From positions 62,001 to 126,000 of the forward strand of contig CALYLW010000989.1 of NCBI GenBank assembly GCA_944989445.1: DNA of 64,000 bases, read 5' to 3'. Position 1 is the stretch's first letter, and each line of letters starts with the position of its first letter. This document shows, in pieces, positions 36,838 through 48,900 of the stretch. The position numbers were made by a program, and so were the translations under genes. The notes beneath the pieces are model-generated. The model saw nothing but the letters and a program-made list of their open reading frames with translations. It did no database searches and was not told where the DNA came from. The stretch is from Ampullaceana balthica. Taxonomy: Eukaryota > Mollusca > Gastropoda > Lymnaeidae.

Positions 36838-37785
36838 ACCCCCAACCCCCACCCCACCCCCACACACACCCCACACACACCCCACACCCCCACACACACA
36901 CCCACACCTCCACACCCCCATACACACCCCCACACCCCACACACACCCCCACACACACCCCACACCCCCACACACACACCCCACACACACCCCACACACA
37001 CCGCACACCCCCACACACACACCCCAGACAAACCCCACACGCATCCCACACCCCCACACACACACCCCAGACAAACCCCACACACACCGCACACCCCCCA
37101 CACACACCCCAGACAAACCCCACACACACTCCACACCCCCACACACACACCCACACCCCACACACACCCCCACACACACCCCACACCCCCACACACACAA
37201 CCCACACACACCCCACACCCCCACACACACACCCCAGACAAACCCCACACACACCCCACACCCCCACACACACCCACACCTCCACAGCCCCACACACACC
37301 CCCACACCCCACACACACCCCCCACACACACACCCACACCTCCACACCCCCACACACACCCCAGACAAACCCCACACACACACCCACACCTCCACACCCC
37401 CCACACACACCCCCACACACACCCCCACACACACCCCACACCCCCACACACACACCCCACACACACCGCACACCCCCCACACACACCCCACACACCCCCA
37501 CACACACCCCACACACACCCCACACCCCCACACACACACCCCACACACACCGCACACCCCCCACACACACACCCCACACACACCCCACACCCCCCACACA
37601 CACACACCCCACACACACCCCACACACACCCCACACACACACACACACCTCCACACCCCCACACACACCCCCACACACACCCCACACCCCACACACACCC
37701 CCACACCCCCACACACACCCCCCTACACACCCCACACCCCCACAGACACCCCCACACACACCGCACACACACACCCACACACCCC
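36838..37785. repeat. C/A-only simple-sequence tract, about 950 bp
   Basis: The plus strand is almost entirely CCCC separated by ACACAC, with a few AGACAAA interruptions. The minus strand is G4-(TG)n and could form quadruplexes. Several 290-330-codon frames on both strands (His/Pro/Thr-rich; Gly/Val/Cys-rich) are artefacts of the composition. Confidence 0.97.
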
Positions 37786-37854
37786 CCTCATGAGTTTAAT
37801 AGAAGGTGTTGAATTAGTTGATAATGTTGTCAAATAAACCTTTCTCTGAACTCA

Positions 37855-37869
37855 CTCCCCTCTCTCTCT

Positions 37870-37905
<36 letters not shown>

Positions 37906-38045
37906 CTCATCTCAGCCCCAATCTTCCCTCTCCCAACTTTCTCTCTTTCTACCAGGCCCTCTCTAACGACTCCTTCTCTCCCCTCTTTCCTCTCATTCTC
38001 ACTGACACACCTCCCGCTATACTCTTTATTTGCACCCTCTCTGCA

Positions 38046-38080
<35 letters not shown>

Positions 38081-38150
38081 GTTCCATTCCTCATGTCTCT
38101 CTCATTCTCCCTCCCCCCAACTACCCCCTCCCTCCCCCCAACCACCCCTT
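37855..38150. repeat. CT-rich tract
   Basis: Runs of CTCTCT and TTCTCTCT with CCCTCC patches on the plus strand. No gene. CAGGGGTTCCCAAAC at 38,228 just beyond it looks like a hAT end with no partner found. Confidence 0.85.
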
Positions 38151-38269
38151 CCCTCCCATCTTGAGTTCGCTCCCCAAAACTGCCTCAATGTTACGGCGCC
38201 GTAAGTTCTTGTCTCCCAGTGCAACATCAGGGGTTCCCAAACAATAGCTCAATGACCTCCTCGATGGTA

Positions 38270-38565
38270 GCTTTGTAAGTGTCTACGTTTATAAGTTGGT
38301 GTGTATATGTTTGTAAGTGTATGTTTGTAAGTGTATATGTTTGTAAGTGCATATGTTTGTAAGTGTATGTTTGTAAGTGTATGTTTGTAAGTGCATATGT
38401 TTGTAAGTGTATGTTTGTAAGTGTATGTTTGTAAGTGTATATGTTTGTAAGTGCATATGTTTGTAAGTGTATATGTTTATAATTGCATATGTTTGTAAGT
38501 GTATATGTTTGTAATTGTATATGTTTGTAAGTGTATATGTTTGTAAGTGTATATGTTAGTAAATG
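38270..38565. repeat. 14/16-bp tandem repeat, about 19 copies
   Basis: The unit is (AT)ATGTTTGTAAGTGT, with an AT indel giving two length classes. The minus-strand 146-codon frame across it (38,227-38,667) is mostly YTLTNIYTYKH-type repeat. Confidence 0.92.
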
Positions 38566-38724
38566 TTTCCCATCTGTGTGTATTGGCGTATCAATTTTAT
38601 CAAAGTGCTCAGACATTAAACACCTGAAGTGACATCTGCAACATTTAATGTCATCTGAAAAAATCACTTGGCATCTGCCATCACATCATGCAACACAAGT
38701 AGACAACACAGTTCAAACAAACAT

Positions 38725-39200
38725 ACTTTCTGTCTGTCTGTATGTCTGTCTATCTCCTTGTCTGTCTATCTATTGATCTCATTGTCTGTCTCTCTTTGTA
38801 TCTTTGTATCGGCTTGTCTGTCTGTCTTTCTATCTGACTATCTGTCTATCTATCTCCTAGTCTATCTGTCTTTTTATTTACCTGTCTGTCTATCTGTCTT
38901 TCTATCTGCCTGTCGGTCTATCTGTCTTCTATCTGCCTGTCTGTCTATCTGTCTTTCTATCTGCCTGTCTGTCTTCTAGCTGCCTATCTGTCGGTCTATC
39001 TCCTAGTCTATCTGTCTTTTTATCTACCTGTCTGTCTTCATATCTGCCTGTCTGTCTATCTGTCTTTATATCTGCCTGTCTGTCTATATGTCTTTCTATC
39101 TGCCTGTCTGTCTATCTGTCTTCTATCTGCCTGTCTGTCTATCTGTCCTTCTATCTGCCTGTCTGTCAATCTGCCTGTAAGTCCATTTGTCTATATGTCT
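38725..39200. repeat. Cryptic TCTG/TATC tetranucleotide repeat
   Basis: Interleaved TCTGTCTG, TCTATCTG and CTGCCTGTCTG blocks. Confidence 0.9.
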
Positions 39201-39329
39201 GAGTTTACTTTCTTTTATGCTATAAATTTCCAACATTATAATCTCTGGTACTGACCCCATTCTTTACCTTACGACGCCACACTACCCGTCCCTTCATTTG
39301 TCACTACTTGACCCGAATTCTTCTACCAG

Positions 39330-40430
39330 TCATGGTGGTCTGTGGGCCAACTCTAGCTACAGTTATATCATGGTGGTCTGTGGGCCAACTCTAGCTTAGT
39401 TCATATATGGTGGTCTGTGGGCCAACTCTAGCTATAGTTATATCATGGTGGTCTGTGGGCCAACTCTAGCTTAGTTCATATATGGTGGTCTGTGGGCCAA
39501 CTCTAGCTATAGTTATATCATGGTGGTCTGTGGGCCAACTCTAGCTACAGTTATATCATGGTTGTCTGTGGGCAAACTCTAGCTATATTTATATCATGGT
39601 AGTCTATGGGCCAACTCTAGCTATAGTTATATCATGGTGGTCTATGGGCCAACTCTAGCTATAGTTATATCATGGTGGTCTATGGGCCAACTCTAGCTAT
39701 AGTTATATCATGGTGGTCTATGGGCCAACTCTAGCTATAGTTATATCATGGTGGTCTGTGGGCCAACTCTAGCTATAGTTATATCATGGTGGTCTGTGGG
39801 CCAACTCTAGCTATAGTTATATCATGGTGGTCTGTGGGCCAACTCTAGCTACAGTTATATCATGGTGGTCTGTGGGTCAACTCTAGCTATAGTTATATCA
39901 TGGTGGTCTGTGGGCCAACTCTAGCTATAGTTATATCATGGTGGTCTATGGGCCAACTCTAGCTATATTTATATCATGGTGGTCTGTGGGCCAACTCTAG
40001 CTACAGTTATATCATGGTGGTCTATGGGCTAACTCTAGCTATAGTTATATCATGGTGGTCTGTGGGCCAACTCTAGCTACAGTTATATCATGGTGGTCTA
40101 TGGGCCAACTCTAGCTACAGTTATATCATGGTGGTCTGTGAGCCAACTCTAGCTACAGTTATATCATGGTGGTCTATGGGCTAACTCTAGCTATAGTTAT
40201 ATCATGATGGTCTGTGGGCCAACTCTAGCTACAGTTATATCATGGTGGTCTATGGGCCAACTCTAGCTACAGTTATATCATGGTGGTCTGTGAGCCAACT
40301 CTAGCTATAGTTATATCATGGTGGTCTATGGGCGAAGTCTAGCTATAGTTATATCATGGTGGTCTATGGGCCAACTCTAGCTATAGTTATATCATGGTGG
40401 TCTATGGGCCAACTCTAGCTATGGTTATAT
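39330..40430. repeat. 38-bp minisatellite, about 29 copies
   Basis: The unit is TCATGGTGGTCTGTGGGCCA plus ACTCTAGCTATAGTTATA. Period 38 was checked at 39,603 and 39,641. Variation is mostly TGTGG or TATGG and TATAG or TACAG. Confidence 0.97.
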
Positions 40431-40474
40431 CATGGTGTTGGTCGGTAGATATTAGTGTGATAACCCTAACGAAA

Positions 40475-40715
40475 ATTATTAAATCCCTTATATTAACTTC
40501 ATCGTCTTGTCGTGATTACTGTTTCTCGTGGTCCCGTGGAAAAACGAAAGTCAAAAACTACCCACCTCCTATGATGCTATCGAGCTGAAATTTTAACATA
40601 GACTTTTTGTCACCTAACAATGCATTATAACAAAATTTCAGATCGATCGATCGTACGTATATAAAGGAAATTTTAGTTTTTCTCTATGTATCTCTATGTA
40701 ACATGTAAATATTTT
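40475..40715 (-). mobile_element. Unclassified short-TIR repeat family, inverted copy
   Basis: It begins AAATCCCTTATATTAACTTC and includes GGTCCCGTGGAAAAACGAAA, CACCTAACAATGCATT and TTTCAGATCGATCGATCG. It is the reverse complement of the units clustered at 61,258-63,085. Its far end is less clear (TCTCTATGTATCTCTATGTA). Confidence 0.7.
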
Positions 40716-40924
40716 TGCAAGGGTGTCGCGCGGTGCGTATTATATTGAACATAATCAATACTTTTAGCTATGTCTCATATTTAAGGGATTTATAGTCAAA
40801 AACTTTGTTTTTACGTGTTGTTTAATTTTAACAACCAATAATAGATTAATCGTTTTTTAAAGTATCCTTTTACAGTTGTTAACATTTATTAACCGTAGAT
40901 AAATCTGCATGTATCAACCATACT

Positions 40925-41960
40925 CTGTTTATAAACCTAACATTGAATCCCGTCTGTTTATAACCCTAACATTAAATCCCGTCTGTTTATAACCCTAACA
41001 TTAAATCCGGTCTGTTTATAACCCTAACACTGAATCCCGTCTGTTTATAACCCTAACATTAAATCCGGTCTGTTTATAACCCTAACATTGAATCCCGTCT
41101 GTTAATAACCCTAACATTAAATCCCGACTGTTTATAACACTAACATTAAATCCGGTCTGTTTATAACCCTAACATTAAATTCCCTCTGTTTATAACTCTA
41201 ACATTGAATCCCGTCTGTTTATCACCCTAACATTAAATTCCCTCTGTTTATCACCCTAACATTAAATTCCCTCTGTTTATAACCCTAACATTGAATCCCA
41301 TCTGTTTATCACCCTAACATTAAATTCCCTCTGTTTATCGCCCTAACATTACATTCCCTCTGTTTATCGCCCTAACATTAAATTCCCTCTGTTTATCACC
41401 CTAACATTAAATTCCCTCTGTTTATAACCCTAACATTGAATCCCGTCTGTTTATAACCCTAACATTAAATTCCCTCTGTTTATAACACTATCATTAAATC
41501 CCGTCTGTTTATAACCCTAACATTAAATTCCCTCTGTTTATAACTCTAACATTGAATCCCGTCTGTTTATAACCCTAACATTAAATTCCCTCTGTTTATA
41601 ACACTATCATTAAATCCCGTCTGTTTATAACCCTAACATTAAATTCCCTCTGTTTATAACACTAACATTAAATCCCGTCTGTTTATCACCCTAACATTAA
41701 ATTCCCTCTGTTTATCACCCTAACATTAAATTCCCTCTGTTTATCACCCTAACATTAAATTCCCTCTGTTTATAACCCTAACATTGAATCCCGTCTGTTT
41801 ATAACCCTAACATTAAATTCCCTCTGTTTATAACCCTAACATTGAATCCCGTCTGTTTATAACCCTAACATTAAATTCCCTCTGTTTATAACCCTAACAT
41901 TGAATCCCGTCTGTTTATAACCCTAACATTAAGTTCCCTCTGTTTATAACCCTAACTCCC
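40925..41960. repeat. 29-bp minisatellite, about 36 copies
   Basis: The unit is CTGTTTATAACCCTAACATT plus AAATTCCCT (or GAATCCCGT). Each unit contains AACCCTAAC, which resembles one and a half telomere repeats, but the period is 29 and not 6. Confidence 0.97.
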
Positions 41961-42640
41961 AGTTCCTCAGTGTGTTGAAAGTGTGACGCTCTATCAGCCC
42001 TCGGATAGTTACTCAACGTCCTCGTGCAGTAGGGCACACAAAAGTCCTCCCTCTCGTGAACTGTAATCCATCAAGTCACTTTCAATTACCCTTCACCCCA
42101 CGAGTGTGCAACACAGAGCTCCGGGGTGAGCCGTATTTCAAACAAGATGGCTGCCGTTCCCTGAGCTCCGTGTGTGACCGTAGATCTGTACGTTCATGTG
42201 TTTCCCCTCAAGACGGCCTCGGGTTCTGGCGAACGCTACCAAAAAGGAAGTCTCGTGAACATAAAAAGACGTTTTGATTTTCCAGAAGCCATCTGCCTGG
42301 CCTGCACGTGACGAGTAGTGAGCTGTAGAGATCTAGGGCGGGGCGGGCTAGACTCGAGCTTTTCATGGGTCACGAAATTAATAATCAGCTTCTTGTGTGC
42401 TCTGCTGTGCCGCGGTGGAGCGAGAGTGATATATCCGTAGTATCAAGTGTGGGGGAATTGGACCACTACGGCTCCCCGACCATGGTGTTTTATCTCAGTC
42501 GAGGCGAAGTAGAGGGCATTTCAAGTGGTTCGAGTTTTTCTTTCTCTCAGACAAGCCTCGTTAAATGAGGATTTTTTAAAATTGATTTTTTCATTTTCAA
42601 GGGGTGATAAGGGATGAGTACGGTCTACGGATTGTTTCTT
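41961..42640. other. CpG-containing single-copy stretch, possible promoter or 5' exon
   Basis: The composition becomes GC-rich here. AACAAGATGGCTGCCG at 42,141-42,156 is close to the YY1 AAGATGGCGGC element seen just downstream of many animal transcription starts. Plus frames at 42,056-42,277 and 42,365-42,568 have no domain I recognise, and no splice chain is evident. They are not called as genes. Confidence 0.3.
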
Positions 42641-42644
42641 ACTA

Positions 42645-43045
42645 CGTTACATCAGAGACACACGGTACATCTTAAACACACAGTAAATCTCAGACACACA
42701 GTACATCTGAGACACACGGTCCATCTGAGACACACAGGACATCTTAGACACACGGTACATCTTAAACACACAGTAAATCTCAGACACACAGTACATCTGA
42801 GACACACGGTCCATCTGAGACACACAGGACATCTTAGACACACGGTACATCTGAGACACACGGTACATCTGAGACACACGGTACATCTGAGACACACGGT
42901 ACATCTGAGACACACGGTACATCTGAGACACACAGTACATCAGAGACGCACGGTACATCTGAGACACACAGTACATCTGAGACACACAGTACATCTGAGA
43001 CACACAGTACATCTTAGACACACGGTATATCTGAGACACACGGTC
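42645..43045. repeat. 18-bp minisatellite, about 22 copies
   Basis: The unit is GAGACACACGGTACATCT. The 18-bp period gives a plus frame of HLRHTV repeats (42,614-43,078) and minus frames of similar length, all repeat-driven. The single-copy stretch 43,046-43,330 follows. Confidence 0.97.
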
Positions 43046-43334
43046 TTGCTCTTGTCAGAGTCATTATCATACAGTTGAAATCTGTAAGCCACTCGAGGGT
43101 CATATATTCATAATTGACGACATTTATAGTTGGTCAAGGGATGACGTCCTGGCTGTCCGTGACCCATAACATCACTTGGACCAGATCTCTGGACTTTGGG
43201 AATTCTGGACGACGCCGGACTGACAAGAGTTTTGGGCAGCAACTCGCAACAAAAGAGTTAGCTCCCCATGGCAAAGGAGCAATGAAGGTTTCTCAAATCG
43301 AAATGTCCACCTGACGCAAGTTTAGATCATTTCA

Positions 43335-43965
43335 AGTGATGTCTTGCGATGACCTGTATTAGGTTTAGTACTTCCTCCCGCCTTGTAATGACCTGTATTA
43401 GGTCTAGTACTTCCTCCCGCCTTGTAATGACCTGTATTAGGTTTAGTACTTCCTCCCGCCTTGTAATGACCTGTATTAGGTTTAGTACTTCCTCCCGCCT
43501 TGTAATGACCTGTATTAGGTTTAGTACTTCCTCCCGCCTTGTAATGACCTGTATTAGGTTTAGTACTTCCTCCCGCCTTGTAATGACCTGTATTAGGTTT
43601 AGTACTTCCTCCCGCCTTGTAATGACCTGTATTAGGTTTAGTACTTCCTCCCGCCTTGTAATGACCTGTATTAGGTTTAGTACTTCCTCCCGCCTTGTAA
43701 TGACCTGTATTAGGTTTAGTACTTCCTCCCGCCTTGTAATGACCTGTATTAGGTTTAGTACTTCCTCCCGCCTTGTAATGACCTGTATTAGGTTTATTAC
43801 TTCCTCCCGCCTTGTAATGACCTGTGTTAGGTTTAGTACTTCCTCCCGCCTTGTGATGACCTGTTTTAGGTTTAGTACTTCCTCCCGCCTTGTAATGACC
43901 TGTGTTAGGTTTAGTACTTCCTCCCGCCTTGTGATGACCTGTATTAGGCTTAGTACTTCCTCCCA
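43335..43965. repeat. 39-bp minisatellite, about 16 copies
   Basis: The unit is CCTGTATTAGGTTTAGTACT plus TCCTCCCGCCTTGTAATGA. 39 bp is 13 codons. A plus frame (43,349-44,116) and two minus frames are therefore open through the whole array; three simultaneous frames argue against coding. Confidence 0.97.
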
Positions 43966-44547
43966 CCCCCCCCCCAATCCCCATGACCGACAAAGCTACT
44001 CAAAATATAAGTGGACACCCCCCCTCCCCCCGGGCCAAATGACTGGGTTCTACACTCACCCCATCCGTGCTGTAATCTCCCGTAGGTCGCTAGACCAGCA
44101 GATGTGTTGTGAATAATTAATGAGACATTAATGTCCGTGATGACAGATCAATAGTAGGGGAGGGCAGGGGGTGACACGTGCTGAGGGGCGGTGGTGCGGA
44201 CCAGGTAACGGTGATCATTTGCGTCTATTGACCCGTGTGATTGCTGCAACAGTTGACATGGTGTTCAATATCTGCCAGGGGTGGGGCTGGGGAGGTCGGG
44301 GGGGTAGACTCTCGACTCGGGGGATGTACATAATCTATTTGTTTGGACTTTTGTCCTCATGATCTCATATACTCACTGGAGAATAATACACTCTAGATAC
44401 TATAGCGCTTTACTGGTCAGTCTTTCACTGGTCTGTCCATCGCTGATCTGTCACTCACTTATTTATAGCAAAGTGACAACATTCAAATAAACCCAAAATT
44501 GCGGTTTGGCTTAGCAAAACAACACACAATTGTGTCAAGTACTTTCG
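43966..44547. other. Single-copy stretch, nothing recognised
   Basis: Poly-C patches near 43,965 and 44,018 and a G-rich patch at 44,280-44,310. No gene. The 3' end of the following hAT element should lie near its right side, but I could not find a terminal inverted repeat. Confidence 0.35.
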
Positions 44548-45311
44548 TTATTGTAATTCGTCAAACATTTGCTCATTCTTCGTTAATTTAGGCACAACAC
44601 ATGCAGCACTCGGGTTATCTGTCAGTCTTGTGTCACATTTGATATAACACAAAGCTGACAACAGCTGTTCACAGAGCGCAAGATGATCATCCAAACAAAG
44701 GCACAATAGCCCCCCCCCCACTCCCAAGTGTTTATATTGATTGAAACTTATTTGGCAGAAAATCACACGCTTAAAGGATTTCATTTTCAACTATCACGTG
44801 TGTTGTTCTGTTTGATCTCGTTACACTCCATCGTCTCAAGTGTTGCACGCTGATCAGAAAGTTTTCTTTTCTACGTAGAGCTTTCTTGAAACTCCAATTT
44901 CCAATAGCTGCATTTCCAGATTGTCCAGAACTTACCATTGTAAGTAAAAAAGATCAAGTTCTTCAAACTTAGATTTATCTGGAGAAGTAAGAATACACAG
45001 GTTTGTTCCCGGCTGACGGAACTGTAGAAATATGTCTTTAAAATGCTCCGTTGCAGCTGCTGCGATGCTTGAAAGCTCCTGGTGGATTTCTTCATGAATT
45101 GAAGGATTGTGTGCAAATTGTGTAGAGTTTTCTAGATGCTTCTTTACATTAGGAAAATATTTCATGTGTCAACTTGAAAGATCACTTTCAAAACACGCAG
45201 TTTTATTTTAAATGTTTTTATATCGCAAGACATTCTTTCTGTCGGTTTTCCCAAGTCTAGCAGTTACTTGTTCTGTAAATTGAAGTGTTATGTTAAAAAA
45301 ACAACGTTGTT

Positions 45312-45690
45312 TAAGTCAGACCATATCAGTGAGGTGTGGATAATCCTGGGACCATCTCAGTGAGCTGTGGATAGTCCTAAGACCATATCGGTGAGCTGTT
45401 GATAATCCTGAGACCATATTAGTGAGGTGTGGATAATCCTGAGACCATATCAGTGAGCTGTGGATAATCCTGAGACGATATCAGTAAGCTGTGGATAATC
45501 CTGAGACCATATCAGTGAGGTGTGGATAATCCCGAGACCATATCAGTGAGGCGTGGATAATCCTGAGACCATATCAGTGAGGTGTGGATAATCCTGAGAC
45601 CATATCTGTGAGCTGTGGATAATCCTGATACCATATCAGTGAGGTGTGGATAATCCTGAGACCATATCAGTGAGGTGTGGATAATCCTGC
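45312..45690. repeat. 31-bp minisatellite, about 12 copies, inside the hAT pseudogene
   Basis: The unit is ACCATATCAGTGAGGTGTGG plus ATAATCCTGAG. On minus each unit reads HLTDMVSGLS in one frame. It sits where the transposase family has an LAFLTDM..HLN..LN segment, so it may be amplified from that codon block. This origin is an inference. Confidence 0.95.
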
Positions 45691-45739
45691 CATTTTTAGT
45701 TTTAAAATATATAAATTTCATCCAAGCAGCTTACAAATC

Positions 45740-45790
45740 TCTCTAAAACCCGACCTCTGCTCTACCACTGGACTACCAAACAAAGTGTTA
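45740..45790 (-). other. Possible SINE or tRNA A-box fragment
   Basis: On minus GGTAGTCCAGTGGTAGAGC resembles a tRNA A-box region. The B box is absent or degenerate. Low confidence. Confidence 0.2.
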
Positions 45791-45989
45791 TATTGTTCAT
45801 GAACCTAAACAAGAAAAATTGCTTGAAACTATCGTTAATTTAGAGCTCGAGCCATGACGTCATTCACCATTTTGGTGACATCTGGAGAACATCGTCTAAT
45901 ATGTTTCAACTGTCCCTGGCACAAAGAACTTCTTGGTGAATGAGACAATCAAACTGAATAACTGGATGTTTGGATTCTTTAACAAAGAA

Positions 45990-48900
45990 CTGTATGAAAC
46001 CAGATGTTGTTCCTAACATGCTAGGTGCACCATCACTAAGAGATGTATGAAACCAGATGTTGTTCCTAACATGCTAGGTGCACCATCACTAAGAGATGTA
46101 TGAAACCAGATGTTGTTCCTAACATGCTAGGTGCACCATCACTAAGAGATGTATGAAACCAGATGTTGTTCCTAACATGCTAGGTGCACCATCACTAAGA
46201 GATGTATGAAACCAGATGTTGTTCCTAACATGCTAGGTGCACCATCACTAAGAGATGTATGAAAAAAGATGTTGTTCCTAACATGCAAGGTGCACAATCA
46301 CAAAGAGATGTATGGAACCAGATGTTGTTCCTAACATGCTAGGTGCACCATCACTAAGAGATGTATGAAACCAGATGTTGTTCCTAACATGCTAGGTGCA
46401 CCATCACTAAGATATGTATGAAAAAAGATGTTGTTCCTAACATGCAAGGTGCACAATCACAAAGAGATGTATGGAACCAGATGTTGTTCCTAACATGCAA
46501 GGTGCACCATCACAAAGAGATGTATGAAACCAGATGTTGTTCCTAACATGCTAGGTGCACCATCACTAAGAGATGTATGAAACCAGTTGTTGTTCCTAAC
46601 ATGCTAGGTGCACCATCACTAAGAGATGTATGAAAACAGATGTTGTTCCTAACATGCAAGGTGCACAATCACAAAGAGATGGATGAAAACAGATGTTGTT
46701 CCTAACATGCAAGGTGCACAATCACAAAGAGATGTATGAAACCAGATGTTGTTCCTAACATGCAAGGTGCACCATCACAAAGAGATGTATGAAACCAGAT
46801 GTTGTTCCTAACATGCAAGGTGCACCATCACAAAGAGATGTATGAAAAAAGATGTTGTTCCTAACAAGCAAGGTGCACAATCACAAAGAGATGTATGAAA
46901 CCAGATGTTGTTCTTAACATGCAAGGTGCACAATCACAAAGAGATGTATGAAACCAGATGTTGTTCCTAACATGCAAGGTGCACCATCACAAAGAGATGT
47001 ATGAAACCAGATGTTGTTCCTAACATGCAAGGTGCACCATCACAAAGAGATGTATGAAAAAAGATGTTGTTCCTAACATGCAAGGTGCACAATCACAAAG
47101 AGATGTATGAAACCAGATGTTGTTCCTAACATGCAAGGTGCACCATCACAAAGAGATGTATGAAACCAGATGTTGTTCCTAACATGCAAGGTGCACCATC
47201 ACAAAGAGATGTATGAAACCAGATGTTGTTCCTAACATGCAAGGTGCACAATCACAAAGAGATGTATGGAACCAAATGTTGTTCCTAACATGCAAGGTGC
47301 ACAATCACAAAGAGATGTATGAAAAAGATGTTGTTCCTAACATGCAAGGTGCACCATCACAAAGAGATGTATGAAACCAGATGTTGTTCCTAACATGCAA
47401 GGTGCACAATCACAAAGAGATGTATGAAAACAGATGTTGTTCCTAACATGCAAGGTGCACCATCACAAAGAGATGTATGAAACCAGATGTTGTTCCCAAC
47501 ATGCAAGGTGCACCATCACAAAGAGATGTATGAAAACAGATGTTGTTCCTAACATGCAAGGTGCACCATCACAAAGAGATATATGAAACCAGATGTTGTT
47601 CCTAACATGCTAGGTGCACACCATCACAAAGAGATATATGAAAACAGATGTTGTTCCTAACATGCAAGGTGCACCATCACAAAGAGATGTATGAAACCAG
47701 ATGTTGTTCCTAACATGCAAGGTGCACCATCACAAAGAGATGTATGAAACCAGATGTTGTTCCTAACATGCAAGGTGCACAATCACAAAGAGATGTATGG
47801 AACCAAATGTTGTTCCTAACATGCAAGGTGCACAATCACAAAGAGATGTATGAAAAAGATGTTGTTCCTAACATGCAAGGTGCACCATCACAAAGAGATG
47901 TATGAAACCAGATGTTGTTCCTAACATGCAAGGTGCACAATCACAAAGAGATGTATGAAAACAGATGTTGTTCCTAACATGCAAGGTGCACCATCACAAA
48001 GAAATGTATGAAACCAGATGTTGTTCCCAACATGCAAGGTGCACCATCACAAAGAGATGTATGAAACCAGATGTTGTTCCTAACATGCAAGGTGCACCAT
48101 CACAAAGAGATATATGAAACCAGATGTTGTTCCTAACATGCTAGGTGCACCGTCACAAAGAGATGTATGAAAAGAGATGTTGTTCCTAACATGCTAGGTG
48201 CACCATCAAAAAGAGATGTATGAAACCAGATGTTGTTCCTAACATGCAAGGCGCACCATCACAAAGATAAGTATGAAACCAGATGTTGTTCCTAACATGC
48301 CAGGTGCACCATCACAAAGAGATGTATGAAACCAGATGTTGTTCCTAACATGCAAGGTGCACCATCACAAAGAGATGTATGAAACCAGATGTTGTTCCTA
48401 ACATGCAAGGTGCACAATCACAAAGAGATGTATGGAACCAGATGTTGTTCCTAACATGCAAGGTGCACCATCACAAAGAGATGTATGAAACCAGATGTTG
48501 TTCCTAACATGCAAGGTGCACCATCACAAAGAGATGTATGAAAACAGATGTTGTTCCTAACATGCAGAGTGCACGATCACAAAGAGATGTATGAAACCAG
48601 AAGTTGTTCCTAACATGCAAGGTGCACCATCACAAAGAGATATATGAAACCAGATGTTGTTCCTAACATGCTAGGTGCACCATCACAAAGAGATGTATGA
48701 CGCCAGATGTTGTTCCTAACATGCAAGGTGCACCATCACAAAGAGATGTATGAAACCAGATTTTGTTCCTAACATGCAAGGTGCACCATCACAAAGAGAT
48801 GTATGAAACCAGATGTTGTTCCTAACACGCAAGGTGCACAATCACAAAGAGATGTATGAAACCAGATGTTGTTCCTAACATGCAAGGTGCACCATCACAA

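Larger units (their letters stand above)
44548..46060 (-). pseudogene. GTF2IRD2/Charlie8-like hAT transposase pseudogene, expanded by internal repeats
   Basis: Read on minus from about 46,060 downward. LSDGAPSMLGTTSGFIQFF and FDCLIHQEVLCARDS (45,920-46,050) are the hAT DGAP block and the C.IHQE.LC motif. NILDDVLQMSPKW follows after a stop. A 31-bp array then interrupts at 45,312-45,690. The frame resumes with IFPNVKKHLENSTQF and EEIHQELSSIAAAATEHFKD (45,000-45,175), LSPDKSKFEELDL-type sequence, and LEFQESS at about 44,875. LCEQLLSALCYIKCDTRLTD (44,590-44,690) is the C-terminal dimerisation domain. The order is right for one gene. There are frameshifts, stops, and no region N-terminal of DGAP. 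In mammals this transposase family was captured in GTF2IRD2; here it is a decayed transposon. Confidence 0.82.

Noticed and set aside
36803..37812. Four frames of 290-330 codons (Gly/Cys/Val-rich and Pro/Thr/His-rich)
   Set aside because: Pure C/A simple sequence. Composition alone explains the absence of stops.
40925..41960. Interstitial telomere sequence (CCCTAA)
   Set aside because: Only one AACCCTAAC per 29-bp unit, never two consecutive telomere hexamers.
43322..44116. Repeat proteins of 13-residue units on both strands
   Set aside because: The 39-bp unit is stop-free in three frames. No start context or flanking exon favours one.
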